DNA of 64,000 nucleotides from Bradysia coprophila (Eukaryota > Arthropoda > Insecta > Diptera > Sciaridae): contig NW_023503370.1 of assembly GCF_014529535.1 (NCBI RefSeq), positions 806,001 to 870,000 on the forward strand, written 5' to 3'. Positions 12,680 to 24,529 of this stretch are shown here, one piece after another. The number at the start of each line of letters is the position of its first letter. Position 1 is the stretch's first letter. Below the pieces are notes generated by a model that saw only the letters and a list, made by a program, of their open reading frames with translations, was not told the DNA's origin and did no database searches. A program made the position numbers and the translations under genes.

Positions 12680-13461
12680 ATGATAAGCGCGGCCCCTCAT
12701 GGCTAGTATAGAACACGTCTGACTGCTTTTTTCATAGACTGTTATGATCAGAGCGAGAGAACCAAAGACTAGTTAATTATAACTTGCCTTGGTACTTGTC
12801 AAAATATTGCTTTCTCTTTCAACATGTTACGTTGAGAGCGAGAGGACCGAAGACCTCTATATTATAAGTTGTCTTGGGGTACTTGTCAAAATATTTCTTT
12901 CTCTTTCATCTTAACACTCTATAGAACGGTTGAACTGTCAAACTTTTTTTACATTTGTATGTAAAATTTTGACAGTTTGGTTTTAATAGACTGTTATGAT
13001 CAGAGCGAGAAAACCGAAGACTAGTTATTATAACTTGCCTTGGGTACTTGTCAAAGTATTTGCTTATCTTTCAACGTTAATTTCTTAGTTATTTGATTTA
13101 TTGATTCAATTTGTGTTTTTTTTTTCTTTTGGTTTAAATTTTATGAAATTAATTGATTTATGTTGGATTAAGAGTTTGGTTGATTGACAACAATATTCAA
13201 TAGATTTAAAGGAAAACATGTACAGGCCCTGAGCCTTCAATGTTTGGAGTGAGAATAAAATATAAATAAATAAATATAACGTGGTACGAGAGGACAGAAG
13301 ACCAGTTTATTTTAACTTGCCTTGGGGTACTTCTCTTTCATCATAACACGATATTTACAGCTTGACCATATGATTGACGTTCTGGTCGCATCGTCTCAAA
13401 TTTTTCAGAAAAAATCCGTCAGACGTGTTCTATCTCAGCCGTGAGGCGCCGTGCTTATCAT
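12680..13461. mobile_element. Composite element with 53-bp terminal inverted repeats and internal repeats
   Basis: The left end (12680-12732) and right end (about 13409-13461) are inverted copies sharing ATGATAAGC and 'ATAGAACACGTCTGAC', with about nine mismatches. Inside, a unit of roughly 90-105 bp recurs at about 12735, 12830, 12985 and, truncated, 13283. It runs from ATAGACTGTTATGATCAG and GCGAGAG through 'TAACTTGCCTTGG' to TTTCTCTTTCA. A diverged copy of this unit is present far away at about 56785-56850, so the unit is also dispersed. Confidence 0.6.
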
Positions 13462-13708
13462 TTTTCTGCTCGTAAGCAATCTGATTGTGTCAGATTGTGC
13501 CGATCAAAACAGTCTATTGGAGGGGATACGATTTTTCGGAGTGCTACATATACACGCATTGTGATTGTGATTGTTTTAATACAAAAGAATGTTGCCAATT
13601 TTTTTATACTTTTATATTTTAGCTTCTCGGTAAAATTTATCAAATTACAATTTTCTTAGTTGATGTAATGAAAAGTTGTATAGATCACATGGCACGACGA
13701 AAAAAATT

Positions 13709-13790
13709 CAACCTGTTCGGTTTAAGCCGAACCGAAGTTTTTGGTTCGGTTCAAACCGAACAAACATTCTTATTTTTCGGATAATCGGCC
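13709..13790. repeat. Degenerate CCGAAC/GGTTCGG palindromic-word array
   Basis: Interleaved inverted words (CGGTTTAAGCCGAACCGAAG, TTGGTTCGGTTCAAACCGAA) occupy about 80 bp and are followed by ATAATCGGCCCACC. The array is the same kind as the one at 2200-2580. Confidence 0.55.
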
Positions 13791-13837
13791 CACCTCCGTT
13801 TAACGAGTTGAAATGAAAGTCAAGTCTAAAGTTGAAT

Positions 13838-13947
13838 TCACAGTCGTCCGTTGTGCCTCCGTTTACGTGACGTTTCTATTGTTTGGATGACTTGCATTGT
13901 TTCAATTCCAACTGTCAAGTAAACAGCTGGAAAACAGACGACTGTGA
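13838..13947. mobile_element. Short fold-back, TCCGTTTAC family
   Basis: The inverted ends TCACAGTCGTC and GACGACTGTGA continue inward through CTCCGTTTACGTGAC and its diverged complement. The inner words match those of the element at 14234-14737, suggesting an older relative. Confidence 0.5.
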
Positions 13948-14233
13948 GGACGCGTCGGATGTGTTGAGCGTTGATAAAAATCGTACTAAAGTGTAATATA
14001 GACACTCGATAAGCGCTGCCAAAATAAAACGTGACATTTTTGCCATATATATTGTTTATTGGAATGTAGAACATGTTCCATGTTTTCAACGATTGAATGA
14101 GTATACCCACTTTATCTGCGGCTCATAGACTATACTTGGGAAAGTTCTCAATTCGATTGCATTGAACAAGCAACGTGACAAATTTAGAAATGCGACAAAA
14201 GTCACGATATTTGGACCGGAACCTACATAACGC

Positions 14234-14737
14234 AAAGTATATTAACACTGAAGGTAATGCAGATCCTCAGCGGATCACATAAATTACGGATCCAAACTTT
14301 CAGGTGAATTCATTTTCGTATTTTGTCTAACTTAGATTTGTGCAACATGACCATATATATGAAAGAGTTCATATATGACATGACGGCCCTAAATCCTTCC
14401 AATTCACCACTAGATGCAACTTGACGCAAACGAATTCAATACGTGTGCAACATGACAGAGCTAAAATTCACCTGAAAGTTTGGATCCGTGTGTAACTGAG
14501 GATTTGCATTAAGTATAGTTTCCACTTAAAAAGAGAACTCCGTTTACATGACAGTTGTAAAATAGAACAAAGGAACTGTCAAGTAAACGGAGGAAAAAAT
14601 TGAAATAAATTCAATTTCCACTCCGTTTGCGTGACAGTTCTTTTGTTCTATTTTACAACTGTCATGTAAACGGAGGCTAAACGGAGTTCTCTTTTTAAGT
14701 GGAAACTATACTTTACCTTCAAGTGTTTATATACTTT
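14234..14737. mobile_element. Fold-back element interrupted by a second MITE
   Basis: The outer inverted ends (AAAGTATATTAACAC... and ...GTGTTTATATACTTT) belong to one element. Its arms continue as TATAGTTTCCACTTAAAAAG and 'CTCCGTTTACATGACAGTT' (about 14513-14598) and their complement (about 14620-14711). The left arm is split at 14256/14510 by the element listed next. Removing that insert restores a nearly continuous arm matching the right arm. Confidence 0.75.
14257..14509. mobile_element. 253-bp MITE nested in the fold-back, TA target duplication
   Basis: The terminal inverted repeats start ATGCAGATCCTCAG and end CTGAGGATTTGCAT. They extend inward to 'GGATCCAAACTTTCAGGTGA' and its complement, about 46 bp per arm with a small offset. 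TA lies directly outside each end (14255-14256 and 14510-14511). This is consistent with Tc1/mariner-type insertion into the left arm of the surrounding element. Confidence 0.8.
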
Positions 14738-15129
14738 GACAAAACGAGTAAAGAGAAATACAGATTTGGATTTAATTACGCTGAAACGTACAGATACTTT
14801 AAGTAAAAGAGAATTTGACTTCGATTATCCTCGACAATATAGCTGAGAGTCTTACTAAATTGTAGCAACAAGGTTAGAGATTTTTTTTAGAGTTAACGCA
14901 ACCGCTAAAATTGGAAAATACTAGTGAATCTTTTTAAAATCTAACGGTCGCTAGTAGCAATCGCTAACGTTCGGTAATTGTAAGCAAACAATTTATTCAT
15001 CTACTAAGTTTCGGACACAATGTGCTATCTGTTCAAAATATCCTTTTTGCAAACTTTTTTAACATAGCATGGACTAAGGAAGTGGCAACATCAATGTATT
15101 TATAAACACTGGAGGTAGGTAAAGGCCTA

Positions 15130-15236
15130 CCATCTAGTGTCATCTGAAATACGATATTTCTATTGTTTAAATCAGCTAAAATCGGTTAAAGCCGGTTTTA
15201 ACAATAGAAGTATCATATTTCCAACTGACTAGATGC
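15130..15236. mobile_element. Short fold-back, possibly TA-flanked
   Basis: Inverted arms CATCTAGT and ACTAGATG enclose the complementary pair 'GAAATACGATATTTCTATTG' and CAATAGAAGTATCATATTTC. TA occurs just outside both ends (15128-15129 and 15237-15238). The element is followed by a TTTCATTTCATTTATTTC run. Confidence 0.55.
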
Positions 15237-16165
15237 TAGTGTCATTTCATTTCATTTATTTCAGTTTCAAAGTGATTACAAATACAAAAACATCTGCTTA
15301 GCTCTAGTGTGACGAAGTAAATTCCAAAGAGCTACGAAAAAAAACTTTTTTTTAAAAATCAACTGAACAAAAAGTGTGTATTGGCCTTAAGTAAATTTAC
15401 ATGCAAAGATCCGAACATTTTGTACCAAAATTACCGTAAAAAGTTATTCTATTTGTAAGGCAGAAAAGAGTTAATCTAAATGACAAATGCCGCTACTTTT
15501 TCAAATAAAATGAAAACTGATTGGATCTTGTTGTATAGTATAGGACCATAGGACGCACTATACTACAAGAATAATTTCGGCGCATGGGGCGCATGTATAT
15601 CTTATGGATCTTATGCATCTTATGTCAAAAGGTTCAAAAGAGATTTTGTGACTGTGTTTGTTAGTCGTGTGTGTATGCTCCTATTGCCAATCTATACATT
15701 AAAATGCATTTATACCGAAAATACAATACCAAAACACAAATCACATTTCTATTCGTTTTCTGTGTATTTTTGCGTCGAAATATTTTAGTCAACAGCGAAA
15801 CTCTTTTTTTTTTGTTCATCAGAATATAAATAGTACGCCACAGAGCAACAAACATACCGATGTTTTCTGCTATATGTATATTGCAATATAAAAAATAAAG
15901 GAGAACAGCCAAATCTTTGTTTATCAATAATAATATACAGTGGTGATCATCAACATCTTGCAATTTATTTTTACGTAAAGAAGTTTGAATCACTTTTGCA
16001 AATGAACCGAAGTTTCTTCGAAACAAAATTGTGATTTTTTTTTGTTCGGTGTGTTTCCGGAACAATGTGAACGATCAAAAAAAAAGCGACGAGAAGAAAG
16101 AACACTTTTGGTTTTCTGCGAAGAAAATAGAATTACCAAAAATCTAAAACGAAAAAACAGCAAAA

Positions 16166-19100
16166 ATGTCCTCGCAAAATAAAACTAAAACTGACGATGA
16201 CTACAGCAATGTTCATATAGTGAATCCATTTGTACATAAACTGAAATTGGAGAATACATTCGATAAATTCAAGGTAAGAACAAAAACAACGATCGCTATT
16301 AAAACAGTAAACAAAATTCAGTGAGCATATTGTGTTGGAAAGTGATTATAAAATGAAAACATTGTCACTGATTTAGTGTTCAATGCAAATATCGATTCTT
16401 AACTCATAAAGTGTTCTTGACTTCATTTATGTGGTACAAAATTATTGGATCATAATTCGAACAAATTGTTTTGTCTATAATAATCTTACAGTCAATAGAA
16501 CCAAACCGACCAAACCCCTTTGCGCAATTCTCTCTGGTTTATTTAGAATTCATTTATTCTTTCCAGAACACTTATTATTTAGATGGAGGACCGTTGGAAC
16601 GAATAAATTATTTAAACATTTGTCTCTGGAAACAGCTGTGTCAATATATAATTGACGGCTTTACATATTTGTACAGCTCTGATGAAACTTTTCTTCGGAT
16701 ACAATGTGTAATGTCCCTTCTTGTGCCTTTGTTCTGTTAATACTATTGCTTTCCATCACACAAAAATGTTTATTTTAATTCCTTCCTGTTGATGTAAATG
16801 ATTATGAGAGTTGCACGAATTACAAAAACTATCATTCAGAACAGCCATAGAAGAACGTGATATACGGGCGCGCAGCATTATTTTCACGTTAATCACACAT
16901 ATATCACATCGTAAGGACAAATTTTTGTTTTATCTTATCGCCCAGAAAAAGGCCATAGAAACAATTCCGTTTACAATTCTTGTAAAATGGTGTTTCTCTT
17001 TCTAGACCGCAGTATTAACAGTTGTGCTACTTCCTGTCCGAGTATTGATAATATGTATCTTGTTGGTAATTGCTTGGGGATTGGCCAGCATCGGATTGTA
17101 CGGCTTAACAATGGAAGATCTACAAACAAAGCCTATGTCCGGTTGGAGACGGTAAGATTAATTTTATTGTTTTGTAGTTAGGCGGTGAAAAATCATCTTT
17201 ATAACTAAAATTAATAAACGGAATCTTCATCGCATTCAGGAGGTGATACATTAGGGCATGTATTTAAACTGAACTGAACTGATTTGATCGCACGAAAAAG
17301 GAGAATCACAGAAAAACATGAATTGATCGCAAGAAAAAGAGAATTTGATCGCAGGAAAAGAAAATCTCACTTTCTCAATAATTTTGTTAAGGGAAAATTC
17401 TCTAGGCTCAGAGGATTGCAAGAACTGTTTGTCAAGCTTTATTATTTTTTTTTTTTAATCATTTTGTGCAAGTGAATTGAACTCTGCGATCAAATGCTCG
17501 TTGTCTTGAGATCAATTCTTCTTTTTCTTCCAATCAGTTGAAATACGTCTGCATCAGGACCAGCTGAAAAGAGCTGACGTATTGAATAATTTGATGTCAT
17601 TGGGTAATGACTAATGACACATTTCCGTGAGGTGCTGCGAGGAAATAAATCATATTTGCATGCGTCGTCATGTATCGAAAGTCGCTTATTTGCGAAAATG
17701 TCTAAAATCCAAAACAAATTTACTGAAAGAAATTTACAAACAAAGCGACAATAACCCGAATTTTTTTTTAAATCTCCCTCATCGATGAACGGTCACATTT
17801 TTATGTAATTAAAATTTAATTTTCGTTATTAACGTAGAGGATTTTATGACCTGCTCCACGCAAAAGTTAACCATTACGCAGCAGTTGGTCCCAGTGAAAA
17901 TGATTCATTTCATGAAGAATATTTTCTGTTCGTTTTACGAGAATTTGATGCATCTGTCGCATGAAGCAATAAACCAGAACACATTTGGTTTGACAAGTGT
18001 AGTTGTATATCCGAGCCCAAGACGACTTCTACCTTTTCGAAAAGACTAATATCAAAGCTTTTTACTGAAAAGCCACATTTGTGAATTGGCTCTTATCACA
18101 AAATTGTTGACTCATGTAATAAATTACTTTCGCAACATCCAATGCAATCTGCTATTATAATATTTCTCGCATAAAAAAGCCTCTCACTTCACCGAAAATC
18201 TCTACTTCGCCTCGAACTATCTACAATTTCTTGTAGCAGAAAATATTGTTACATGGTGAGGGCGCGGAGGCCACCAAAAACGATAATTCCTTGAAATAGG
18301 TGTGGATACAAGATTACAATAACCTTGTTGAGCCACGAGTGTGCATTAATTATTCTTTTCTTATTTATTTCATGATCATTTCCAATTCTATTTCGTCACT
18401 ATAAATCACAAAAGCAGAACGGAGTAACACCGTTGCATAGTGATTGGAATGTGTTAGTTTTAGTCGCGCTGTCGTAATAAGAACTATTTTCTAACTGAAG
18501 GTACATAGTATTAGTATATGGCATGTGTTTGCCAACCTTGATCACATCCACAATATTGCAACAAAGTGTCAACAGATTAATCAAGCTAAAATTTATCGAT
18601 TAATTTTCCAGAGTTTGCATCAGTATGCTTTAAAGGAATTGTACCCTTTGAGTGTTTTCTCCATGTTAATGACCTTGAAATGACTAACTGTCACTAATTG
18701 TAATACAGAAGTAAGATTTACCGGCTTAATAAGTTACCACCACTTTAAGAAATCCAAATTTTGATCGTTTCCATCAATTTTATTAATTTTACAAACCGTA
18801 GTCATCAGTTCACAACCGTTACTAACCATTGTATAATGAGTTCAAATTTATTTATTTTTCTTTCCAACATTTGTCCGCCTACAGGAAATTTCAAAGTTTA
18901 ACGGCTATGTCCATGCGAGCAATGTTTGTGGCAGGTTCATTCCATAATCTGAAATTAATTGGTAAACCGGCGTCACCTAAAGACGCTCCGATTGTGGTTG
19001 TGGCACCGCACTCTTCATTCTTTGATTCGATTGTACCGATTTCAGTGGGGGCTGTGCCGTGTTGCGTTTTAGCAAAAATTGAAACTTCGTCTTTGGCATT

Positions 19101-22100
19101 TTTCGGAAGTATGTGTTAATGTGAACAATGAATGTGTGTATGTATGTGTGCGTTGATTTATGAAATGTTAAAATTACTGTTGAGTTGTTTAATTTTTAAA
19201 GTAGTAGAATGGGGCATTAATTTAACTTTTTTAATTCATTTGAACGAGTTCTACAAAAACGAACGAAAACTAAAATTGAGATGGAGAAGTCACAACAACA
19301 AAGCACCTAGCATAGTCGTAGAATATTGCTTATGTCAATTATAGTAATAAATTAACATCATGCAATTTAGCAGTTTTTGTTAGTGTAATATCACTCTATT
19401 TGACATAAGCAATATCCTATTCTAGTCAAAAAACTGATACTGTGGAGAATTTTCAGGCAGTCTGTCTACAAAACCATGTTAAGCGAATTGTAAGATGGTA
19501 TCTCCAGACTCAATGTGATGAACTTTTACTCCAATTACGATCGGAGATACCATTTTACGACATCCGAGATGTCATATCCAATATTTAAAAAAAAAAGGTT
19601 TCCGTACCCGAGGATTTTGTGCCTTTAAGAGCGTACAAGGGTTTAGCTTCGGACAAGAACCAAAATTGCGCGAAAAATAGGGCATGCTTAGGAACATAAT
19701 TCTCAGGATGCAAAAGATGCAATACGGCTAATTTGAACCTTACTTAACAAAAATGTGTTCTCAAATTTATAATATTGTTTCATTTTCACGATTAAAACAC
19801 GTCTGCAAGGCAAATTTTTTTTCCACTTTAGGTACATTTTTTCGGCAGTACATCGAGAATAATCACATAAGTTCCTATATCAAAACCGTTTCTTATGTCA
19901 CGAACCACGAAATTTTGTTTTCAATTTTTTGAAATAAGTTTTTATTTTTAAGAAATTAACGAAAAACAATTTTGTTTCTATCACGGCGGCCATTTTGTTT
20001 TCACTATATTTCTATGATGAGTGTCTTCGAAGTTCGATTTTCTATTGTTATTGAAGACACAATACGAGTTTCATTTCAATTAAAAGAGATGACGCTATAG
20101 TATTTGGTTTTTGTCCGAAACTAAAACCTTGTACGCTCTTAATCGGTTTCTAATTAAAAGTTTGAAAAAAAATCCAGACTCGTGGTTCACGGTCACAGGA
20201 TCAGATTAAGCAGACTCTAGAAAGAAGTTACAGTCAGACCCTATGCTAAGCCAGCGAATTTGTGCCAAACCAAACATTATTTCAGTTACAGTCTGAACTC
20301 GATCTGGCCTGTCTACCATATAGTCGTTCCTTCAGGCAAACGTAACATGTCGTCGATTAACTGGGTACTCAAACATTTTAAATTGAATTAATGCCCCATT
20401 CGCTTGGACTCAAATTTTATTTTGTTGATTTATTTTTGTCAATTAAAAATTCGTTATATTAAATGTACATTACCTGCGTGTAACCATAGAACCGTATCTA
20501 GACGTTTTCAATATCTGTATTTGCTTAGTATATTACGTATTTATCTAACATGTTTTTCCTATAGTTTTATGATTTTTTTATGAAGCCGTTTGTGGTTATT
20601 TAACTTAATTGTCTTTTTGGAACGCTATATTTTGTAGATTGAAAAAGTTGTTCAACACTTGCTTCACCAATGAATAATTCATGTGTTCGCTTACGACATA
20701 TATTGATACAGACATATATCGACCCATTAGCATTGTAATCCACAAATAAGATAGAAATTCTCGTTTTCTTGTTGCTAAGTAAGTTGGTGCAAAACGGTCA
20801 ACTGTACCACCAACCAGGTCGGCGCAGAGCGTTTAATCACGAATCCACATTCATCAATTTCTCTTCCATATCTTATTGGGCCTACGTCAAATCTAAGACA
20901 AATCTAAGATCAATTTTTTGTCTGTATAAACGACCAAACTTTGTTGGCACTGGTATATCTAGCCATCAATAGCATTTGATTTCATATCCTTACACGGATT
21001 TTTAGTAATTGCGAATTTGGTAACATAAGATATTTACAATGTTCGCAGGTATACGAAAGTGATTGATCAGATGTATAGCTCAGGAGAATGTGCGGCCAGT
21101 TTAAGGGGTTGGGACTAGTACTAGTAAGTACCCAGAGTCGGGTAAATGATAATTCGGTGATAGGTGGAGGTGATAAATTTGAGTTTTATAACTCGGCCTT
21201 TTTGGTCAGTTTATACTTTGGTAATCAACTTTTCCTCACTATTTTTTCCTACTTTCCTTTCAAAATTAATTTCACAAGCCAAGAACCCTTTGTTCTTAAG
21301 ATTAATCGATATGAACGACAGACTTTTTCTTTAAATTTTAAACAGCAACATAATAAGTTTGTCGTAATTGTAATGAATTTTTGACTTTATTAATGTTTGA
21401 TGATACAATAATTGCCTGTAACAACATATAATGGTACACTAACTCAATGCATGCTAGTAAAGAGAGTAAAATAGGGGTCGTCCATATATTACGTACGTAC
21501 AATTATGACAAATTTTCAACCACTCAAGAGTTAGAACAACAATAATGACCGAGAAACAAGCCTTTTGTCTCATATTAAGGAATCCGGAACTTTACGTCAA
21601 TCGATTTGAAAATTTCGGGTACGGGTCAGGTTCGAGCCAAACACCAAAAGTAAAAATCTGAAATTTTGGTTCGCCTTCTTCGGACAGGGCCTATTTTATT
21701 TTTTTACACGTAATATGTCAACGACTCTTACTCAGAGGTGATGACTGCATGGATTAACAAGGAAATGATTGATTAACCGAATGCATGATTTTATTTAAAT
21801 GAACAGTGCAAAGTGGAACAAACGTGATACTCTATTACCCGAGAAATACCTGTCTTTCAACCAAAACAATCACCTATAATTGAAGCTATAATATACCTGA
21901 AATGCCTATCCATTTGGATTAGTAAAATTAATATTATGTGATTGCCTCTGTTACTGTTTGCATACTACCTCTACCCTACCTTCGCATAGAAGAACCTTCA
22001 ATTCCGAAACATATTATTTACAGTCATCTTAAATAATCAAACAAAATAATTTTCAATGAATTTCTTAAGATCGCTTAAGAATCTAATCAGTATGGTCGGT

Positions 22101-24529
22101 CGATGGTCGTATATAATCAGTGGAATGACTATCACAATACGGAACAATCAAGCCAACCGCGAAGATGCAGCCATATTAGTAATAGCTCCGCATAGCACAT
22201 TCTTGGACTCAGTCATTGTCTTTGTGACTAAAATGAGTACGATTATTGTCCGTAATGAGTCAATGGATAATTACGCTGGGAGTAAGTCGCTGTTTAATTA
22301 ACAATTTGTTTTTGGTGTGCCGGTTCTGTTCGTTCGACATCGACTAACCATAAAAAAGTGTCGGTTGCAAATTTTACGAGTTTGGTGTCTTTGCACTTTC
22401 ATTGCGCTTTTTTTTTGTTTACTTTAAATGCGATTTGCTAAGTAGACGCAGCTTGTTTCGGAATTTTGTTCGTCTTACCAATCATTCGATAGTCTTGAAC
22501 TAATTTCTGTCCGGATTTCTTTTCAACAGAACTAATTAACTTTACGCAGCCGATATACGTCAGCAGAGAAGATCCAAACTCTCGTCAGAATACTATCAAA
22601 AGTATAATTGAGCGTGCGAATTCCAAATTGGACTGGCCACAGGTATTAAGAAAATTTAGAATATTAAGCCGAATTAGGTATACCGTCACGCAACCATTTC
22701 AAATTTTCATCACTTTCGTTCCCAGATTATTATCTTTCCGGAAGGAACGTGCACCAACCGATCTTGTTTAATCACATTCAAACCGGGCGCTTTTTATCCA
22801 GGAGTTCCCGTTCAACCGGTCTGCATCCGGTATCCAAACAAATTGGACACGGTCACTTGGACATGGGAAGGGCCAGGAGTGTATGATAAATTGGAATGTG
22901 CGTACAGTTCTTCTGGTTTTAAACGAAAAAAATTCTATTCGCAGTCTAAAGCTGTTGTGGCTGACATTAACCCAAATCCAAACTGCATGCGAAATTGAAT
23001 TTTTGCCGGTGTACGTACCCAGCGATGAAGAGAAAAAGAATCCGAAAATGTTTGCCAACAATGTGCGAAAAGTTATGGCAAAGTAAGGTTTTTTGCACTT
23101 GATGCCTACATCTTTTGATTTACCGAAAATAAATCATTTTTAGAGCATTGGATGTACCAACATCTGACTACACTTATGACGATTGTCGACTGATGACACG
23201 AGCCAAAGAATTAAATATTCCGAATGCGGCAGACATTGTCGAAATTGAAAGACTAAACCAAAAAATCAGGTGAGCTTGCAATGAATGTTTGTCATAGCAT
23301 AGATTGTAGTACACGGGAAGGAATCATAACTTTAGTGCCACAACACTCTGTTCTACTGTGCCTGGTAGAATAGATTTGATTTTCTATTATCTGCCTGTAG
23401 ATATTGTACGATATTGTATGGTAGGAACTAAATCAATATGCTACGCATGACGGTTCATTGTGCAGTGTAGCAAAAAATAGATTGAACAAAGAAGCAATGG
23501 AATGAAACTGAATAATGGGATCAGTTAAGAGAAAGTGAAAAGAAAATGTCAATGACAAAATTTCCTATTTTTAAATTAGTTGAAATGTGAACTGAGTATG
23601 AATCAGGCTTTCGAATCGTTGGAGCAAGAATTTAGTTTTCATTCGAAATGCAGATTAAATAAAGCGATATCGCGTTCTCTGTTCGATTCCTCAATTCCTC
23701 AGATTCGATTTCTACTCCAACGTACCACTCTGTTACAAAGCTAGGCATTCCATTTACCGTGGTTTGTTTTTTCAGCATCGACCAGAGACACATTGAAGAG
23801 AATATCTTGGCCACCGGAAGAATAAATTCAAAGAATTGCTACGTATCGTTGTCAGAGTTTGCAAAGCTATTGGAGGTAGCTCCCAACGATGTTTCTACCA
23901 AGCTATTGTTCTCACTGTTCCGAAAGGTAACCGCAAAATACATTTTTGCCAGTCGTATTCGATTAAACATTTTCGTTGTCTGTGCAGGACAACGAGGAAA
24001 ATATTGACTTTCGAGACTACTTAATGTGTGCCATTTTTCTCAACCGAACCAGCGTACCTGCAATCCAAATATTGGAATCGATATCGAAAGTAAGTTCTGA
24101 AAGGAATCGAATTAAAGAATTGCTAGTCTCAATGCTGCACAAAAATCCATTTTCGATCTAAAATTTTGATTTTTCTCAATTTTCGTTCCAACTAATTAGC
24201 TTTATGAGACGAAAGTCGACTACGTCGAGACGAACACATCGACGAAGGGTCTACTGAATACCGATGGACTACTCAATGTAATGAAACATGCAATGCCATT
24301 AACATCCGACGACTGTACCGCTATATTTACTCAGCTTGATAAACGAAACCAAAAATTAATTAGTTTTTGTACGTTGAATTGAGATGCAACGGTTCATGTG
24401 CCCATTACACTAATTTCATATTATTTTGCAGATGATCTGCAAGAATGGTTGTCGTCGAAACCAGAACATTCTCATCTCTTCAAAGCCACGGACCTACCGA
24501 CGAAAAGGAAAATACAATGCGATCAGTGA
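16166..24529 (+). CDS. LPCAT: Lysophosphatidylcholine acyltransferase (LPCAT1/2 type)
   Basis: Exons: 16166-16273, 17006-17151, 18885-19108 (3a) or 22070-22281 (3b), 22530-22642, 22726-22880, 22945-23082, 23144-23269, 23776-23926, 23988-24089, 24200-24368 and 24432-24529. All phases join, giving 509 aa with 3a or 505 aa with 3b. The family transfers acyl groups from acyl-CoA to lysophospholipids in the ER membrane (Lands cycle). Seen: one hydrophobic segment in exon 2 ('VLLPVRVLIICILLVIAWGL'), catalytic HSSFFD (H127, D132 in 3a), the EGTCTN motif (203-208), 'FKPGAFYPGVPVQPVCIRYP' and 'IEFLPVYVPSDEEKKNP'. The C-terminal part has two degenerate EF-hand-like loops ('DNEENIDFRDYL', 'DKRNQKLISFYD'). 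The C-terminus 'KRKIQCDQ' lacks a KKxx ER signal. A TTG-rich frame upstream (15661-16065, minus) is not believed. Confidence 0.93.
17284..17530. repeat. Imperfect inverted repeat with TTGATCGCA words
   Basis: In LPCAT intron 2, the word TTGATCGCAnGAAAA occurs three times at 17283-17360. Inverted relatives (TGCGATCAAATG, GAGATCAATTCTTCTTTTTC) lie at 17483-17530. It is probably a decayed fold-back element. Confidence 0.4.
18885..19108 (+). CDS. LPCAT: LPCAT alternative exon 3a (catalytic HX4D)
   Basis: This exon enters at phase 2 after 'GWR' and leaves at phase 1, so it completes lysine before 'LINFTQPIYVSRED'. It encodes 'MFVAGSFHNLKLIGKPASP', the active-site motif 'APHSSFFD' and 'VLAKIETSSLAFFG'. 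The acceptor (CCGCCTACAG) is reasonable and the donor is GTATGT. This version looks the more conventional of the two for insect LPCATs, by family feel rather than by a search. Confidence 0.88.
19319..19424. repeat. Fold-back in LPCAT intron
   Basis: AGAATATTGCTTATGTCAA near 19319 pairs with TTGACATAAGCAATATCC near 19400-19424. The centre is about 60 bp and noncoding. A smaller hairpin (GTAAGATGGTATCTCC against GGAGATACCATTTTAC) follows at 19490-19558. Confidence 0.5.
19629..20138. mobile_element. TTAA-flanked nonautonomous element, 510 bp
   Basis: The terminal inverted repeats of about 38 bp start GAGCGTACAAGG and end CCTTGTACGCTC. They continue through TTCGGACAAGAACCAAA and its near complement. 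TTAA flanks both ends exactly (19625-19628 and 20139-20142), as for piggyBac-type insertion. No transposase frame was seen. The element sits in the intron between LPCAT exons 3a and 3b. Confidence 0.75.
21601..21700. repeat. GGGTTCG-type word array with AGGGCCTA cap
   Basis: This LPCAT-intron stretch contains 'CGGGTACGGGTCAGGTTCGA' and 'CTGAAATTTTGGTTCG', then ends in GACAGGGCCTATTTT (about 21683-21697). It is short and degenerate, like the arrays at 2200 and 13709. Confidence 0.45.
22070..22281 (+). CDS. LPCAT: LPCAT alternative exon 3b (second catalytic HX4D)
   Basis: This second version of exon 3 lies 2.96 kb downstream of 3a and is open throughout. It encodes 'SLKNLISMVGRWSYIISG', then 'AILVIAPHSTFLDSVIVF' and 'IIVRNESMDNYAG'. 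Its entry and exit phases are identical to 3a (entry 2, exit 1), so either exon joins the flanking exons in frame. Including both would break the frame: exit phase 1 into entry phase 2. The donor GTAAGT is perfect. The acceptor (TTTCTTAAG, 22061-22069) is weaker. The catalytic His and Asp are retained, so it is not obviously dead. Confidence 0.8.

Larger units (their letters stand above)
11276..16165. other. Divergent intergenic region rich in fold-backs
   Basis: This is the spacer between the starts of the minus-strand midnolin gene and the plus-strand LPCAT gene, and both promoters should lie in it. No gene was supported. Frames at 11636-11894, 12459-12716, 13838-14110 and 15661-16065 fall in repeats or AT-rich DNA and have no family features. 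Five fold-back elements are listed separately. A block at about 11886-11995 looks like a further, strongly decayed fold-back with TCCGTTTAC words. Confidence 0.5.

Noticed and set aside
15661..16065. 134-codon minus-strand frame near the LPCAT start
   Set aside because: Composition is AT-driven, it has no domain or motif, and it lies in the expected LPCAT promoter/5' UTR.
22883..23086. Separate frame starting inside LPCAT exon 5/6 intron
   Set aside because: The first part is a 64-base intron (22881-22944) read through. The rest is LPCAT exon 6 in its true frame.
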